A stretch of DNA of 64,000 nt from Parietaria judaica (Eukaryota; Streptophyta; Magnoliopsida; Rosales; Urticaceae). The notes below the pieces were generated by a model that made no database searches, was not told the DNA's origin, and saw only the letters and a list, made by a program, of their open reading frames with translations. The translations under genes and the position numbers were made by a program. The stretch is from assembly GCA_954871525.1 (NCBI GenBank), contig OX940870.1, forward strand, positions 12,369,501 to 12,433,500. Direction: 5' to 3'. Positions 11,595 through 23,333 of this stretch are shown here, piece after piece (within the stretch, counting starts at the first letter, position 1; each line of letters begins with the position of its first letter).

Positions 11595-13581
11595 TTATAA
11601 GGTTAGTAGTAATTTATTAATTTGATCCTTATTGTTTTAATAAACAATAAGAACTATCCTGCTTAAGAGGTTGTAGCTTCTTTGTAATCATACTTGCTTG
11701 AATAATTTTTTTTCTCATTTAATTATGAGTTTTTTCTTCTTCTTCAGTTTAGAAGATTGTTAAACTCTATTCTGTTCGGGTTTATGATATTATTCTTGTT
11801 TGGATCGTTTTACCTCGGATGGTATACGGCTTATACGTCAAACTGTTTTTATTTTATTTTATTATTATTTATATAAAAATAATAATTTAAAAAAAAAACG
11901 AAACAAAAATTGATTTTTGTTCCATGTTTAAAGAAGTGATAAATTCTTGTAGTTTAGGATTTGTTTAGGCAAAATATGATTTCATTCTTGCTTGGATCAT
12001 TTTCCTCAGTAAGGCCTTCTCTCTTTGAGGTTAAAACTTGCTTAATTTCCTACTATAAGTCGTGTTGAGTCGATCACTGTTATAGTTTGTATCAAAAAAG
12101 CAATATAATAAATTATTTTCTTAATCCTCATAAGGGTAGAAAAACAGAAAACCGATGTGTGTCCTTACTCGTTTAAGAAGTCGTTTCTGGCATGTTTCAC
12201 AAGAAAATCCCAAATCTAGTTGTCATTAATGATTCGGTTATCCTGGGGAGGTTAATTTTAGCAGTTGAATTTGTTACTAAATAATTACTTTATCTTGAAC
12301 TCTGATAATAAATAAATAAAGCAAAAGAGTGAGAAAGCATAAAGTGATGAAGTAATAGACAGACGGTTGATTCCAAATATATGCACGTGCATATACAAAA
12401 GTACAGGGCCATATGCGTTTTAGGATTTCTATCATCAATAATCTATAATAGGAGCACATGTATATCAGAAATCTATGTTCCATTATTAACGTTTCTCTTC
12501 TTATTTTTTACTATTTAGGCCCACATTCCAAATAGTTCAGATTTGGTGGTTTTATTTAATTTGTACCATTAACACGTATTGTACCATAGCGCCACACAAA
12601 TTTTTGTCTTGAAAAAATAAGATCGATAATGCATTTAGCGATAAGTACAACCTCCTAAGGCATCTCACGCAAGAATCAAGCAAACAAAGTGTATAATATT
12701 ATATATATATATATATACAAGTTTGTTGGGACCGTCAAAATTTATTATGTTATTGAATTATTAATTTTAAAAAGTCTTTAGTTACATAATCATTATAATC
12801 GGAGAAGAAAATTCTTATATAACTTTATAACATGTCAAAAATATTGTGATGGTAATAGATAGTTTGAAGATGATATTATTGAAATGTAACTTGATTCATG
12901 CAATGATGCAATTTTAGCGACACACTTTGATTTTTTTTTTTAATTTCACAAAAATACAACACCATACCTTCTTAATATTAATACAGAAGTTTTACGTTGA
13001 AGTTGAAGGAGACGTGAGTAATAAGAATTGGTAAATAATTTCATAATCATATTTTAGAAACATCACATGATTAGTTAATTAGTGTAATTTTTTTTTAAAG
13101 AGGATTTCATAACTTAGTTATACAATGTTATATTCTATTATAATGATTTCATAATTATATATGTAATATTATTATTCGTATATTGCATTATTTATTTATA
13201 TATATCAGTTGAGACTTACATTTTCTTAAGAAAATTATTATTATTTTATAAATTAAATGAATTATTATTTTAGCTAGTTATGTTCAAATCGAGATTGGAC
13301 AAAATTATTATTTGATCAAGTTAATTTATATACCAAGTAGTAATTTATCGAAGTTATATTATATTATATATATATATAGTTATACTGTATATATATAAGC
13401 AGATTGGGGGCGAGGCAATGAAAGCACACGAGTGCAGCGCAGTCACAGGTTGTGATTGTCGGGAGAGGTCCCATCCCATCCCATCTCTTGAATTGAATTA
13501 TCTTTTGACCATTGATTTGAAGCAAACTTCTCTTCTCTTCTCTCTCCGTTATTATTATTCAGTAGGAAAGGAACTACTTAC
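11595..13581. other. 3' flank of XRN and AT-rich intergenic DNA
   Basis: No gene is recognised. The first few hundred bases are T-rich and probably hold the XRN 3' UTR. The rest is AT-rich with short (AT)n runs near 12696-12716 and 13365-13400. From about 13385 a TATATATAAGC box is followed by a C/T-rich, leader-like stretch, which is then interrupted by the hAT element at 13582. Confidence 0.5.
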
Positions 13582-13710
13582 CAAGGTTCAACTTACCGAG
13601 ATTGTCGATAAATCGGTTACCGTTTTCGACGGATTAATCGATAGTTTACCGATTAACCGACGGAAAACTTATAATACTGTAGCTTACCGATTACCGATAC
13701 TTTTCGAAGA

Positions 13711-16521
13711 TTATCGACGGATTATCGACACTTTTCGATACTTTTCGACGGAAAACTTACAAAATATTTTTATAATATCATACCACAAAACATATGTAAA
13801 TAAAGTCATACACACATATAATTCCATCACTAGTCTCAAATCTAAAACACTAATAAAACATAGTCTCATACGGTTCTCGCTCTGAGAGTGATAGTCACTT
13901 CCAAAGTAGAATCCAACAGCAGAAGATGCGTCGTCTTGTTGTTGAGGAGACTGCTGATCGCCGTACTGTCGGTCGGGAATGTAGCCCATGTTGGCAGGGT
14001 CGTAGTTCAGGTCACCTGTTTTGTAAACATATTAGTTGACATTCATATATACATGCAATCAATAAAATTAAACTAAACGATACATTTGAAGAAGAATAGT
14101 AATCATCTGTACCTCTCTGCCCGCCACCCCATCCTCCCTGGGTGTCACCTCCCCAACCTCTCTGGCCACCACCCCATCCTCCCTGGGTGGCACCTCCTCC
14201 CCCACCCCAGCCACTATGCGAAGGGCTATGGGGAGGGGAACTACGGTGAGTACCAGTCGTATGAGTATGATGTTGACTGGAACTAGGCCCAGGAGCGGTT
14301 GAGCCGCAGTCAACTCCTCCATGAACCCCCGGGGGGTCGAGGGTAGGACCGAGTCTTTGCTCACCAAGGACTCGGCCGATCACAACTCCGTATGATCGAG
14401 CCTCCTCGGCGATCTCTGGGTCTGGGTTGCCATCTTCGTCATCGAGGTGGACTGGTCGGATCCACTCTACAATTGCGTCCTCGAAGTCAACACCTGCAGA
14501 GGCCATAGCCAAAGACTTTGTGAGGTACTCATACGGATCGGCTTTGTCGAACTGGTCGTATTGCGCCCTCAAGTCTCGCATCGCTAGCTTCTGGTTGTAG
14601 TTGCAAAACACTAGCTTCTCAAGTGTCGCGTACGCCAGACGATTGCGGAGCTTGGTGTGGATCAGGGCAAACGTGCTCCAGTTCCTCTCACACGCTGAGG
14701 CAGACGCGGTCTGCGACAAAATCCGCATTGCTAGCCTCTGCAATGTGGGGCACGGACTCCCGAATATGCTCTACCACTCAGCTGTAAATAAGTCAAAAAA
14801 TTAAAACTTAGCATGTGTAAAACTTAGCATGTTGATGTGTAAAACTTACCGGGTGCAAGAGTCTTCCGTGCTGCCACGCATGACCGCTCGCGCAACGGAC
14901 CTACAGCGTCACGAAACCGCACGCACTACAATAAAAGAAAGTAAGTTACATTTTATTTAATCACAAGAAGTAAAATTACGAAATTAAAGTAAGATCTTAC
15001 CTCAACGGCCAGATGTGTCACGTCGTCATGAGGAAACAAACGGTCGTAGACCCTGGTGACATCTCGGATGGCGTTTTCTGGCATCTCAATGTCTCGCTCA
15101 TAGGCGATTCTTGGGTTCAAAAAGTGGGCCGCAATATGCAGTGGATGCTGCAAGTTTTGATGCCATCTCGCCTCCACAATTTCGATTGCCCATTGTTTTC
15201 CTTGAAGTGCACGGAGGTCCGCCACGATGATTTCGAACAAGCGATACACCATACCCATCGTCGGATGCACCTCGGTGTCGACGAGCCGGAGTGCTGTGTA
15301 CAAGGGGGCGAACACGCTCAAGGCATTGTCAACCGAAGCCCAAAAAGAGTCGCTCAAGCACAACGTGGCCGCGGCTCTCCCTTCTCTCGTCTCCTTGAAC
15401 GATGAGGTATCCCACCAATCGGATATAAACATCGCCTTGAGTCCGGCCTTCTTCCCCTTTAAGCTGGTCAGGGAGAGAAAATTTGTGGCAAACCTTGTCG
15501 CCCCCGGACGGATGATCTCACCCTTGCATGTCTTCCTCATGGTATCGAGCACCTGGCCGTGGTTGTAGATAAACTTCGTGATGAGTCTGCACCCCTTCAC
15601 GGTCTCATCGATGCTCTTCCTTTTTCCGATGTCGTGAAACATCAAGTCGATGCAGTGAGCAGCGCACGGTGTCCAGTACAAATTGTACTTCTCCATCAAA
15701 TCTTGACCGGCTCTTTTGTAAGCAGCGGCGTTGTCGGTCACAATTTGCACGACGTTATGCGGGCCGATCTCCTCAATCACTGCAGAAAATATCCTACCCA
15801 AGTAATGCGCATTTTTGGCGTGGGAGGATGCGTTGATTGCCTTGATAAACACTGTCCTCCCCGCCGAAAAGATCATGATGTTCAGGATTGACATATTCGT
15901 CGGTCCGGTCCAACCGTCCGACATGATCGTCACGCCAAAATGATCGTCTGCATGGCACCATGGAACCCCTTTGTGGATTAAGTATTTGGCTATCGACTTG
16001 CCCACCTTCAAAATAGTCTTCGGTAAAAACATTAAATCGAGTCTTTTTTGTTTTTTCGAAGGCCTATCGAACAGCGCCGGGGTGGTGGCGGCACCGGCGC
16101 TGCTTGCACCGCCTCTGCTCTGGTCTTCTTCCCATTGTTTGGCCGCTGCCTCCTTACTGCTTTTTCTCACTTGCCGTGCTACTTCTCTTTCATAGTCCAC
16201 CGGCTGGCTCTCGCCTTCATCAGAAGAATCATCAACGCTCTGGTAAATATTTTCCCGTATATTAACTGTCATATCGTGCCTCTTCTGCTTCTTCTTTTGG
16301 GCACTCTGCATAGTCTCCCTGATGAGGTTCCGCACATCGTTCGGGACTTCGGTACACGGCGCGACATTTTTATTCTTATCGTTGCCGGCCAAATGTTGTT
16401 TCATTCTGGTGATCCCGCCACCTCTGATCTCCTTCCCGCAGTAGTTGCACTTGAAACCCGAGTTGTTGCTCGGATCCATATAAGGAGTACAATGCTCCTT
16501 CGCAATGTTGTCTTTACTCAT
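13711..16521 (-). pseudogene. hAT transposase (BED finger, DUF659, dimerisation domain), one premature stop
   Basis: Four exons on the minus strand: 16521-15001, 14925-14850, 14781-14113, 14015-13711, all with GT-AG borders and matching phase, 857 codons. The ATG at 16519-16521 was chosen because the codon six bases upstream is TTG. Domains in order: BED-type zinc finger (C25, C28, H43, C56); DUF659 with SDGWTGPTN and VTDNAAAYKRAG (the Asp residues are likely catalytic) and TPCAAHCIDL; hAT dimerisation domain with SACERNWSTF and LRNRLAYATLEKLVF; then a Gly/Trp/Gln-rich tail. A TAG at 14771-14773 replaces the second Trp of the usual AEWWSIFG motif just before the dimerisation domain. The rest is open, so this copy looks recently inactivated, unless the stop is read through or is a base error. 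Confidence 0.88.
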
Positions 16522-16624
16522 CTTCAAAGTTCAACCTAAACAACAATAAGAATTACGAGACTAGTTAAAAACAACAAGACAAATCGCAAAAATAGGTACT
16601 TTTACCGCAAATAACAATTTTTAT

Positions 16625-17470
16625 CTCAAAAAACAAATTAAATTCCACCAAAAAATCAGATTAATATTTAAAAAAATATTTACTAAAGGAAAACACCCAA
16701 AAATATGAGTATATTACCTAATGAATAAACGAAACAGAAACTTCAAACACTTTTGCCGCAATTATGACAAATTCCGAAATACCTTCAAATCTGCAAATAA
16801 ATTCCACCAAAAAATCAGATTAATATTTAAAAAAATATTTACTAAAGGAAAAAACCCAAAAATATGAGTATATTACCTAACAAATAAGCGAAACAGAAAC
16901 TTCAAACACTTTTGCCGCAATTATGACAAATTCCGAAATACCTTCAAATCTGCAAATAAATTCCACCAAAAAATCAGATTAATATTTAAAAAAATATTTA
17001 CTAAAGGAAAACACCCAAAAATATGAGTATATTACCTAACAAATAAGCGAAACAGAAACTTCAAACACTTTTGCCTCAATTACGTCAAATTCCGAAATAC
17101 CTTCAAATCTGCAAATAAATTCCACCAAAAAATCAGATTAATATTTAAAAAAATATTTACTAAAGGAAAACACTCAAAAATATGAGTATATTACCTAACA
17201 AATAAACGAAACAGAAACTTCAAACACTTTTGCCTTAATTACGTCAAATTCCGAAATACCTTCTAATCTGCAAATAAATTCCACCAAAAAATCAGATTAA
17301 TATTTAAAAAAATATTTACTAAAGGAAAACACCCAAAAATATGAGTATATTACCTAAAAAATAAACAAAACAGAAACTTTAAACACTTTTGCCGCAATTA
17401 TGACAAATTCAGAAATACCTTCAAATCTGCAAATAAAATACACCAAAAAATCATATTAATATTTGAAAAA
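16625..17470. repeat. 159-bp tandem repeat array inside the hAT element
   Basis: The anchor ATTCCACCAAAAAATCAG recurs at 16642, 16801, 16960, 17119 and 17278, exactly 159 bp apart, and in a degraded form near 17438. Copies are nearly identical, with a few substitutions such as GCCGCAATTATGAC versus GCCTCAATTACGTC. The array lies between the transposase ATG and the right terminus, so it is in the promoter or leader side of the transposase gene. Confidence 0.95.
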
Positions 17471-18503
17471 GTATTTATTAAACGAAAAGACCCCAAAAAA
17501 TGAAAAAATTACTTCACAAATCACAATAAGTATATTTTGAATATTTTTGCCACAATTATTAAGAAATTCGAATTATACTCAAATATGCCTAATATTATAC
17601 AGAAAGCTTCCTAATATTATACAAAAATCTGCCTAAAATAATGACAAACTAATTTTCATCAAGAACATATCAAAAAAACAACTCAAAATGATAAAAATAT
17701 CAAATCTTCTCATTGTCATACATAACTCATATGAAGTATGAAGTATGAACTATTAAGTCTTTAGTTTTGGAACTCATACAAATCTTCTCAAATTCGTGAA
17801 AACGAGTACATATCAAAGAAAAAAAATGCAAGATTCATATAGATCTACCAATATAAGTCCTAGATCTACCAAAAAAATCGAAAAAATACGAAGAAATTAG
17901 GTAAAAAAACGCTTAAATAAAAACTTTAGAAACATATGCCATTCATCTCGAAATCGTGGAAAAGAGTGGAAGCAATCGAAAATCGTTCATCTTACCAGTT
18001 CGAAAATCGTCGCTTGGCATAAGATTAGGCGAGGCTCAGGCGAGAAAGGCGAGAAAAGAGGGGAAAACCCTCTTTTCACCGAAAAAAGATGAATTTATAC
18101 CAAAGAAATTGTTTTTTAATTTAACCGAAAAGTACCTAATTTTAGCACTGAAAAAAACGAAAATCGACTGGTAAATGTCTTATCGATTTTCGAGATAATC
18201 GTCGAAAAGCATATAAAACGATAACTGTTAGAGCCGGCAACTTACCGGTAACTACCGAAAAGCTCAAAAATCGCCGATTATCGTCGAAAATCGTCGAAAA
18301 TGCGAACATTGCTACTTACTAACCAAAATTGGCTCTGCTTGATTGATTGATTGGTTCGGTTAGAAATTGGAAATTGGAAATTGGAATGTTCATTCATTTA
18401 TTGCCTTTCTTCACTTCACTTCACTTCTTCACATTACTACGCTCCCTCCGAATGTTTGTCAATTTGTTTTTACGCTTAACCTTCTTTCATATCACTCATC
18501 ACC

Positions 18504-18523
18504 TCACTCACTCACTCACTCAC

Positions 18524-18560
<37 letters not shown>
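18504..18560. repeat. (CACT)n-(CT)n microsatellite
   Basis: Several CACT units pass directly into about 15 CT units, just downstream of the right target duplication of the hAT element. If the hAT is removed in thought, this joins the C/T-rich leader-like sequence at 13500-13570. Confidence 0.95.
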
Positions 18561-18564
<4 letters not shown>

Positions 18565-21158
18565 GCGTGTGTGCGCGTGTCACTCTTATATTCTATACTC
18601 TCTCTTTATATATAATACAAATTAGATTGTTATTTATGATAGTCACGTATGTATCAAAGATTCAAACATCATAAAGAATTAAAATGACTTTAAATAACCA
18701 AAGACTTTTTTATTTTTATTTTTCAACTTTCTACATCTATTCACGTAAATGCGATTCCATTCGATGCTTTGAAAACAAGAAAATGGTATCTAAATTTATC
18801 ACAATTCACATGTCAATATTTTTTAGTGTGTAAACTGGTGTGTGTGTGTATATAATATATAAAGTTATATTCCCTTATCCACAGCGCGTCAGCAAAAAGC
18901 TAGTTGTCATAGTTTTATTTATACTTTATATTTATTTATAATCGAAAATGAGTTATGATTTAACGGACAATTAAGTTGGAATGAAAAGCTAATTAAGTTT
19001 TGACATCACCAAGCCAAGCAAAGAAATAGTCCTCAATTATTGGAGATCATTATCATCATCATGGGCGTCAATCACCTAATTAATCTTTTTTTAGATATAG
19101 GATTAGTATTTAATTATCACCTTATACTGTTGTTTTCTTTTAATTACACCCTAAAACATAAATATCTAGATATTGACCCTATACTTTATATTTAAAACTA
19201 TAACTGCTCTTGAAGAAAACTTGGAAATTGGAATTGGAAAGACATAATGATAATAACGGTAAAATATTTTAATTATATTTAATTTGTGCTGTTTTTTGTT
19301 TTTATATAAATAATTTGAGTGGTGATCCATGAAATCAAGTTGATGAATTAGAATATTCTCGTTTACCATTCACTAATTTTGATTACTAACAATGTAATTC
19401 TTTTTTAATGAACTCCAAAGACATGCCACGTTCTAACAGTTTACTGAGTCACATTACAACTAAACTTTATACACATATAGATATAGATATATAGAAATGA
19501 CTTGTCAACTAAAAGAGGCTACAAAACAGATTTATGCTTAAAAAAAAGTCATGGATTAAAAAGTTGCAAAAAGATGCCTTGTCGTTGCCTCCCATAAACC
19601 TCACTTACAAAAGAAACCCTAATTAAACCCTTTCTTTGAACGAGTGATTAGGTTATTTCTTATTCAACTTTCCAAAAGATCAAATTAGCCATTCTTGGAG
19701 ATATGTGTACCTCTTCTCTTTCACACCACATTAAAATAAATAAATAAAGTACCATTTTGCACCACTTTTATCTTAATATTATTGGGTCAAATTCAAAATA
19801 TACCCCCTCTTTGCGTCTCTACAAAGAAAATGAACATAAACTAACAAATCAAAGCTAATAATAACTCATTTAGTCAATCTATGAGCTTTCTTCATTTCAC
19901 AATGATGTGTGAAAGACATGTAGATGTGGATATATTTTTATTTTGGCCATTTATTATTATAATTAAAATAAAAATAATAATATGAAGGCAATTGAGACCC
20001 GGGAAGGAAAAGAGAGGACTTGTGAATATTATAAAGGGTTTGATTGGAGAATGAAGGAAGGAAGGAGAAGGACCACCATTTTTTGAATTTTTTAATTAAG
20101 TACCCAATTAAAAGTATACAAACAAAAAATAAATAAAGATCCCCTAAAAGACAGATAAGTAAGGAAACACGAGGAAGATGACCAACCATTAAAATTAAAT
20201 ACATAGTATATATATAGTATGAGATGGGCATTGATTGGAGTAGTCCTTTTTATACACATTAATAGTATCAATTAATATTAAATAAAGTATTCATTAGTCA
20301 CTTTTCTATATTATAATAAATAATGATATTGAAAAGTTGAAATTATCTTTGTATGTGGATTAATGTGGATGGATTAGAGGAAACATACCATAGGGTAAGG
20401 TAGCAGATATATAGCAGCCTTAGCACTTAGATTATATCATTATATATATATATATATATGTCTCCACGTGGACACTTTTCTCTGGGAATTGCAATTTTTG
20501 AAGAAAAATAATAATTAGTTTTAATGTGGAAGAACATATTTGACTCTCTCTAATCACCTGCCACGTTTATAATTAGGCTCTTGAATAAAAGTTGTACTCC
20601 CTATCTTTTGCTTTTTATTATTATTATTATTATGATGTCAAATCTGTGTTGCTCATTGACAAGGATTGTACGTCATTGTTTGAAGAGAAATTGCTTTCTA
20701 ATCTATTGTAATTTATTTTACATATTTCCTTAAGTATATTAACTTGTATTTACGAATATTTTAAGTTTACGCGCATAAAACACTGTATCTTTTAATACAA
20801 TAATATATATATATATATATATTTTGTATATGGAGCTACATCATAAGTAATGGCCATATAGTCTATACATAATTACGAATAATTAGTGGATTTTTTTTCA
20901 CAAACAAATAATTTGTTCATAATGTGTTCGTTTATTGAGTATACAAAAGTAATTATTTATGGAAACCTATTTTTCTTTATTAAGCTATTTATGTTGTAAA
21001 ATTATCAAATATATATCACCTTTGATTTTATAATTTTCTCCAAATTTAACCCCTTAACAATGTGTTGTGTCTCTATTTTTTTTTTGACTTTGTATAATTT
21101 TCCTATTTGTACTTAAGGGTACCCGATTATAAATAATTGTCAGGTAAAAGTTAACCAT

Positions 21159-21344
21159 TCTTAAGAGAGTTCTTTAGCCATATTCTAAAGAGAATAACCC
21201 CTAAATAGCGAAGCACTATCTCGTAGTTTTTATATCAAGTTGTTAACTGCTTAAAATCATAACCGAAATGTTTTAAAATTGGTTTTCTTTCGAGAGAAAA
21301 TACGATTCGTTTTTGCATTAAAAGTTTTTGGAACTCTCTTAAGA
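21159..21344. repeat. short inverted-repeat element (possible MITE)
   Basis: TCTTAAGAGAGTTC at 21159-21172 is the exact reverse complement of GAACTCTCTTAAGA at 21331-21344. The interval between has no coding capacity. No target duplication was found, so the MITE reading is tentative. Confidence 0.35.
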
Positions 21345-22703
21345 CCTAATTTCGACAATTAATGCGCGTGCTAAAAAAAACTGAGTCTTTTTCCCATTTT
21401 ACGCGAAAGAACCCTAACTCATAATAATAAATTCATTCTTCACAATCAATAATGTGTTCGTTTGTTGGATAATATACAATGATAATTCTGATTCCTTCAC
21501 TATAAAAAAGAGAGAGCAAGTGTAATCTAGGGCTTTATTCCTTGTTTGTTGTTGCTTATAATATCTATGTTGCCCTAATCACCAACAAGAGCATGTATTT
21601 GCCATTTACGTCACAAATATATATGTAGATATAACGGCTTTGATCTTCTAAAGAATTTAGTGTCTCAGCAATTGTCTAATTAATAGAATACTGTACATAT
21701 AATATATGGATCAAATCAATTATTTTGTGTTTCTTTCAAATGATTACAAAAAGTTGATTGAATTATCTTTTTTTTTTTTCTTAGAGAGATTATTTCCGAA
21801 TATTGCCGATGATAAGATTAATATCAACAGTCTCCCTATTATTCGGACAAAAGGATTATTGGAGTCACAATGTGTAAAAATTAAATTATATACACAAAAT
21901 TCTAATATATAATGAATAACTCGATAGTCGATAGATGTCAGTGACTCTCGGCATTATAATTATAAGTCATATATTATTCCGGTATTCTTTTGTCATAAGC
22001 GATCATCAGCGAATCTCAAATCCGTCTAAAAAGAATTTACACATGCCTCTTTCCAAAGCTTCTGGAGCGTTTTGAAATATAATTTGAAGAAAGAAAGAAT
22101 TATAATTTAGAAGAAAATCCTGAGCTCTTGTTTGGTAGATAGACCAGTCCTTCTATTTGATTTAAAGGGCTGAAAGATTTATCTAGATATGATTTTTATT
22201 AAATCACCAATATAGAGTTGCACTATTATAATAATCTTCAAGATTATTTTTAATATTGAGAAAATAAATATCTCGGATCTCTATGGGATTATTAAATTAA
22301 ACTAAGGAAGGACAGAGAAGAACTGTTCCAGCTTTGTAAAGCTATAATTTATGTATATATAAACAAGAAATAATTAATTGCAATAAATATACACGAGTCA
22401 TTCTGTCGTGTGCTTATATATAAACAAAAGAAAGACAAGAGGATAGGCCTAGCTAGCTATTTATTTATTTATTTATTGAAGATCTTAAGATTTTTTTTTA
22501 TGACCTTATGTTTTGATTAGATTCATTAATGAATTAAATGTCTTACATGTAGATCTTAAGAATTATTATTTCTTTTAGCTTAGGAATCTCTGAGACCTTT
22601 CGATTTTCAGGTTGTCATTGAAGGATTCTTCACATGATTATATTAACATACAAAAATAAGTAAGAATGTGAATTAATTTGTCATAATTTTAGGTTATAAA
22701 TTG

Positions 22704-23325
22704 TAGGGGTGTAACCGGAGCGGATATCCGGTTTTTTGGAACTATCCGAATCCGGATCCGAAAAACCGCATATCCGAAAATAGGTATCCGGATCCGAAAA
22801 ACCGGATATCCGGAAACCGGAACCCAGATCCGGATATTATCCGAATATCCGGGTCCGGTTTTTATTTATTAAAAAAAAAGTTGTTTTTAACGACTAAAAA
22901 ACCCGTACAAGTCTACATATTTTCACGTTGTCCAAAAAACCGAACAAATCTAATACATATTGTCACATAATACATATAAAATTAAAAATGCATTCAAATC
23001 GCCGTCTTCATTCCGCACCATCTTTTATTTATTCCCGTGCATTATCATCAACTGTAAAAGATATGACAATTAAAAAAAAGCATCACAAATAAATAAGTAA
23101 CCCTAACATAAAAAATAAAATAAAATAATTAAAATATTAAAATAAATTTTAAACCGGATCCGGATATCCGGATTTTTAAATACCAAAACCCTTATCCGAA
23201 TCCGATTTTTAAATCCGGATCCGGATATCCGTATCCGGATTTCGGATTCGGATTCGGATTTTAAAATCGGATGCGGGTGCGGATGCGGATTTAAAACCGA
23301 ATTCCGGGTTTTAGTTACAGCCCTA
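22704..23325. mobile_element. non-autonomous hAT-like element, 622 bp, GGATATCCG-rich
   Basis: The termini are TAGGGGTGTAAC and, on the opposite strand, TAGGGCTGTAAC. An exact 8-bp duplication ATAAATTG flanks it (22696-22703 and 23326-23333). Inside, both arms are low-complexity arrays of GGATCCGGATATCCG-like motifs around an AT-rich core. There is no transposase. The 8-bp duplication and the TAGGG ends place it with hAT MITEs. Confidence 0.88.
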
Positions 23326-23333
23326 ATAAATTG

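Larger units (their letters stand above)
13582..18311 (-). mobile_element. hAT transposon, complete, 4.73 kb
   Basis: The ends are CAAGGTTC at the left and, on the opposite strand, CAATGTTC at the right. An exact 8-bp target duplication CTACTTAC flanks it at 13574-13581 and 18312-18319; 8 bp is the hAT hallmark. Both subterminal regions carry repeated TTTTCGACG / CGTCGAAAA and TTATCGACGG motifs, probable transposase-binding sites. The minus-strand gene inside encodes a BED-finger/DUF659/hAT-dimerisation transposase with one in-frame amber codon. A tandem array of 159-bp units lies upstream of the gene (16625-17470). Confidence 0.93.
18312..22703. other. AT-rich intergenic DNA
   Basis: No gene is recognised. 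It holds a (CACT)n/(CT)n microsatellite at about 18504-18560, (AT)n runs near 20437-20459 and 20801-20822, an exact 14-base inverted pair at 21159-21172 and 21331-21344, and many homopolymer tracts. The short open frames (for example on the minus strand at 19938-20231) are AT-biased and match no family I know. Confidence 0.5.

Noticed and set aside
11101..11625. Open frame of 174 codons overlapping the XRN last exon
   Set aside because: It is an out-of-frame shadow of the low-complexity XRN tail, with no family likeness.
16522..16527. hAT transposase start two codons upstream
   Set aside because: The codon there is TTG; the first ATG is at 16519-16521.
15013..16539. Plus-strand open frames opposite the hAT transposase
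   Set aside because: Antisense shadows; the minus strand carries the full domain series.
16642..17460. Regular 159-bp repeats as a CRISPR-like array
   Set aside because: Units are head-to-tail without unique spacers, and lie inside a plant hAT element.
19938..20231. 97-codon minus-strand frame
   Set aside because: Composition follows the local AT bias and the protein is an arbitrary hydrophobic string.
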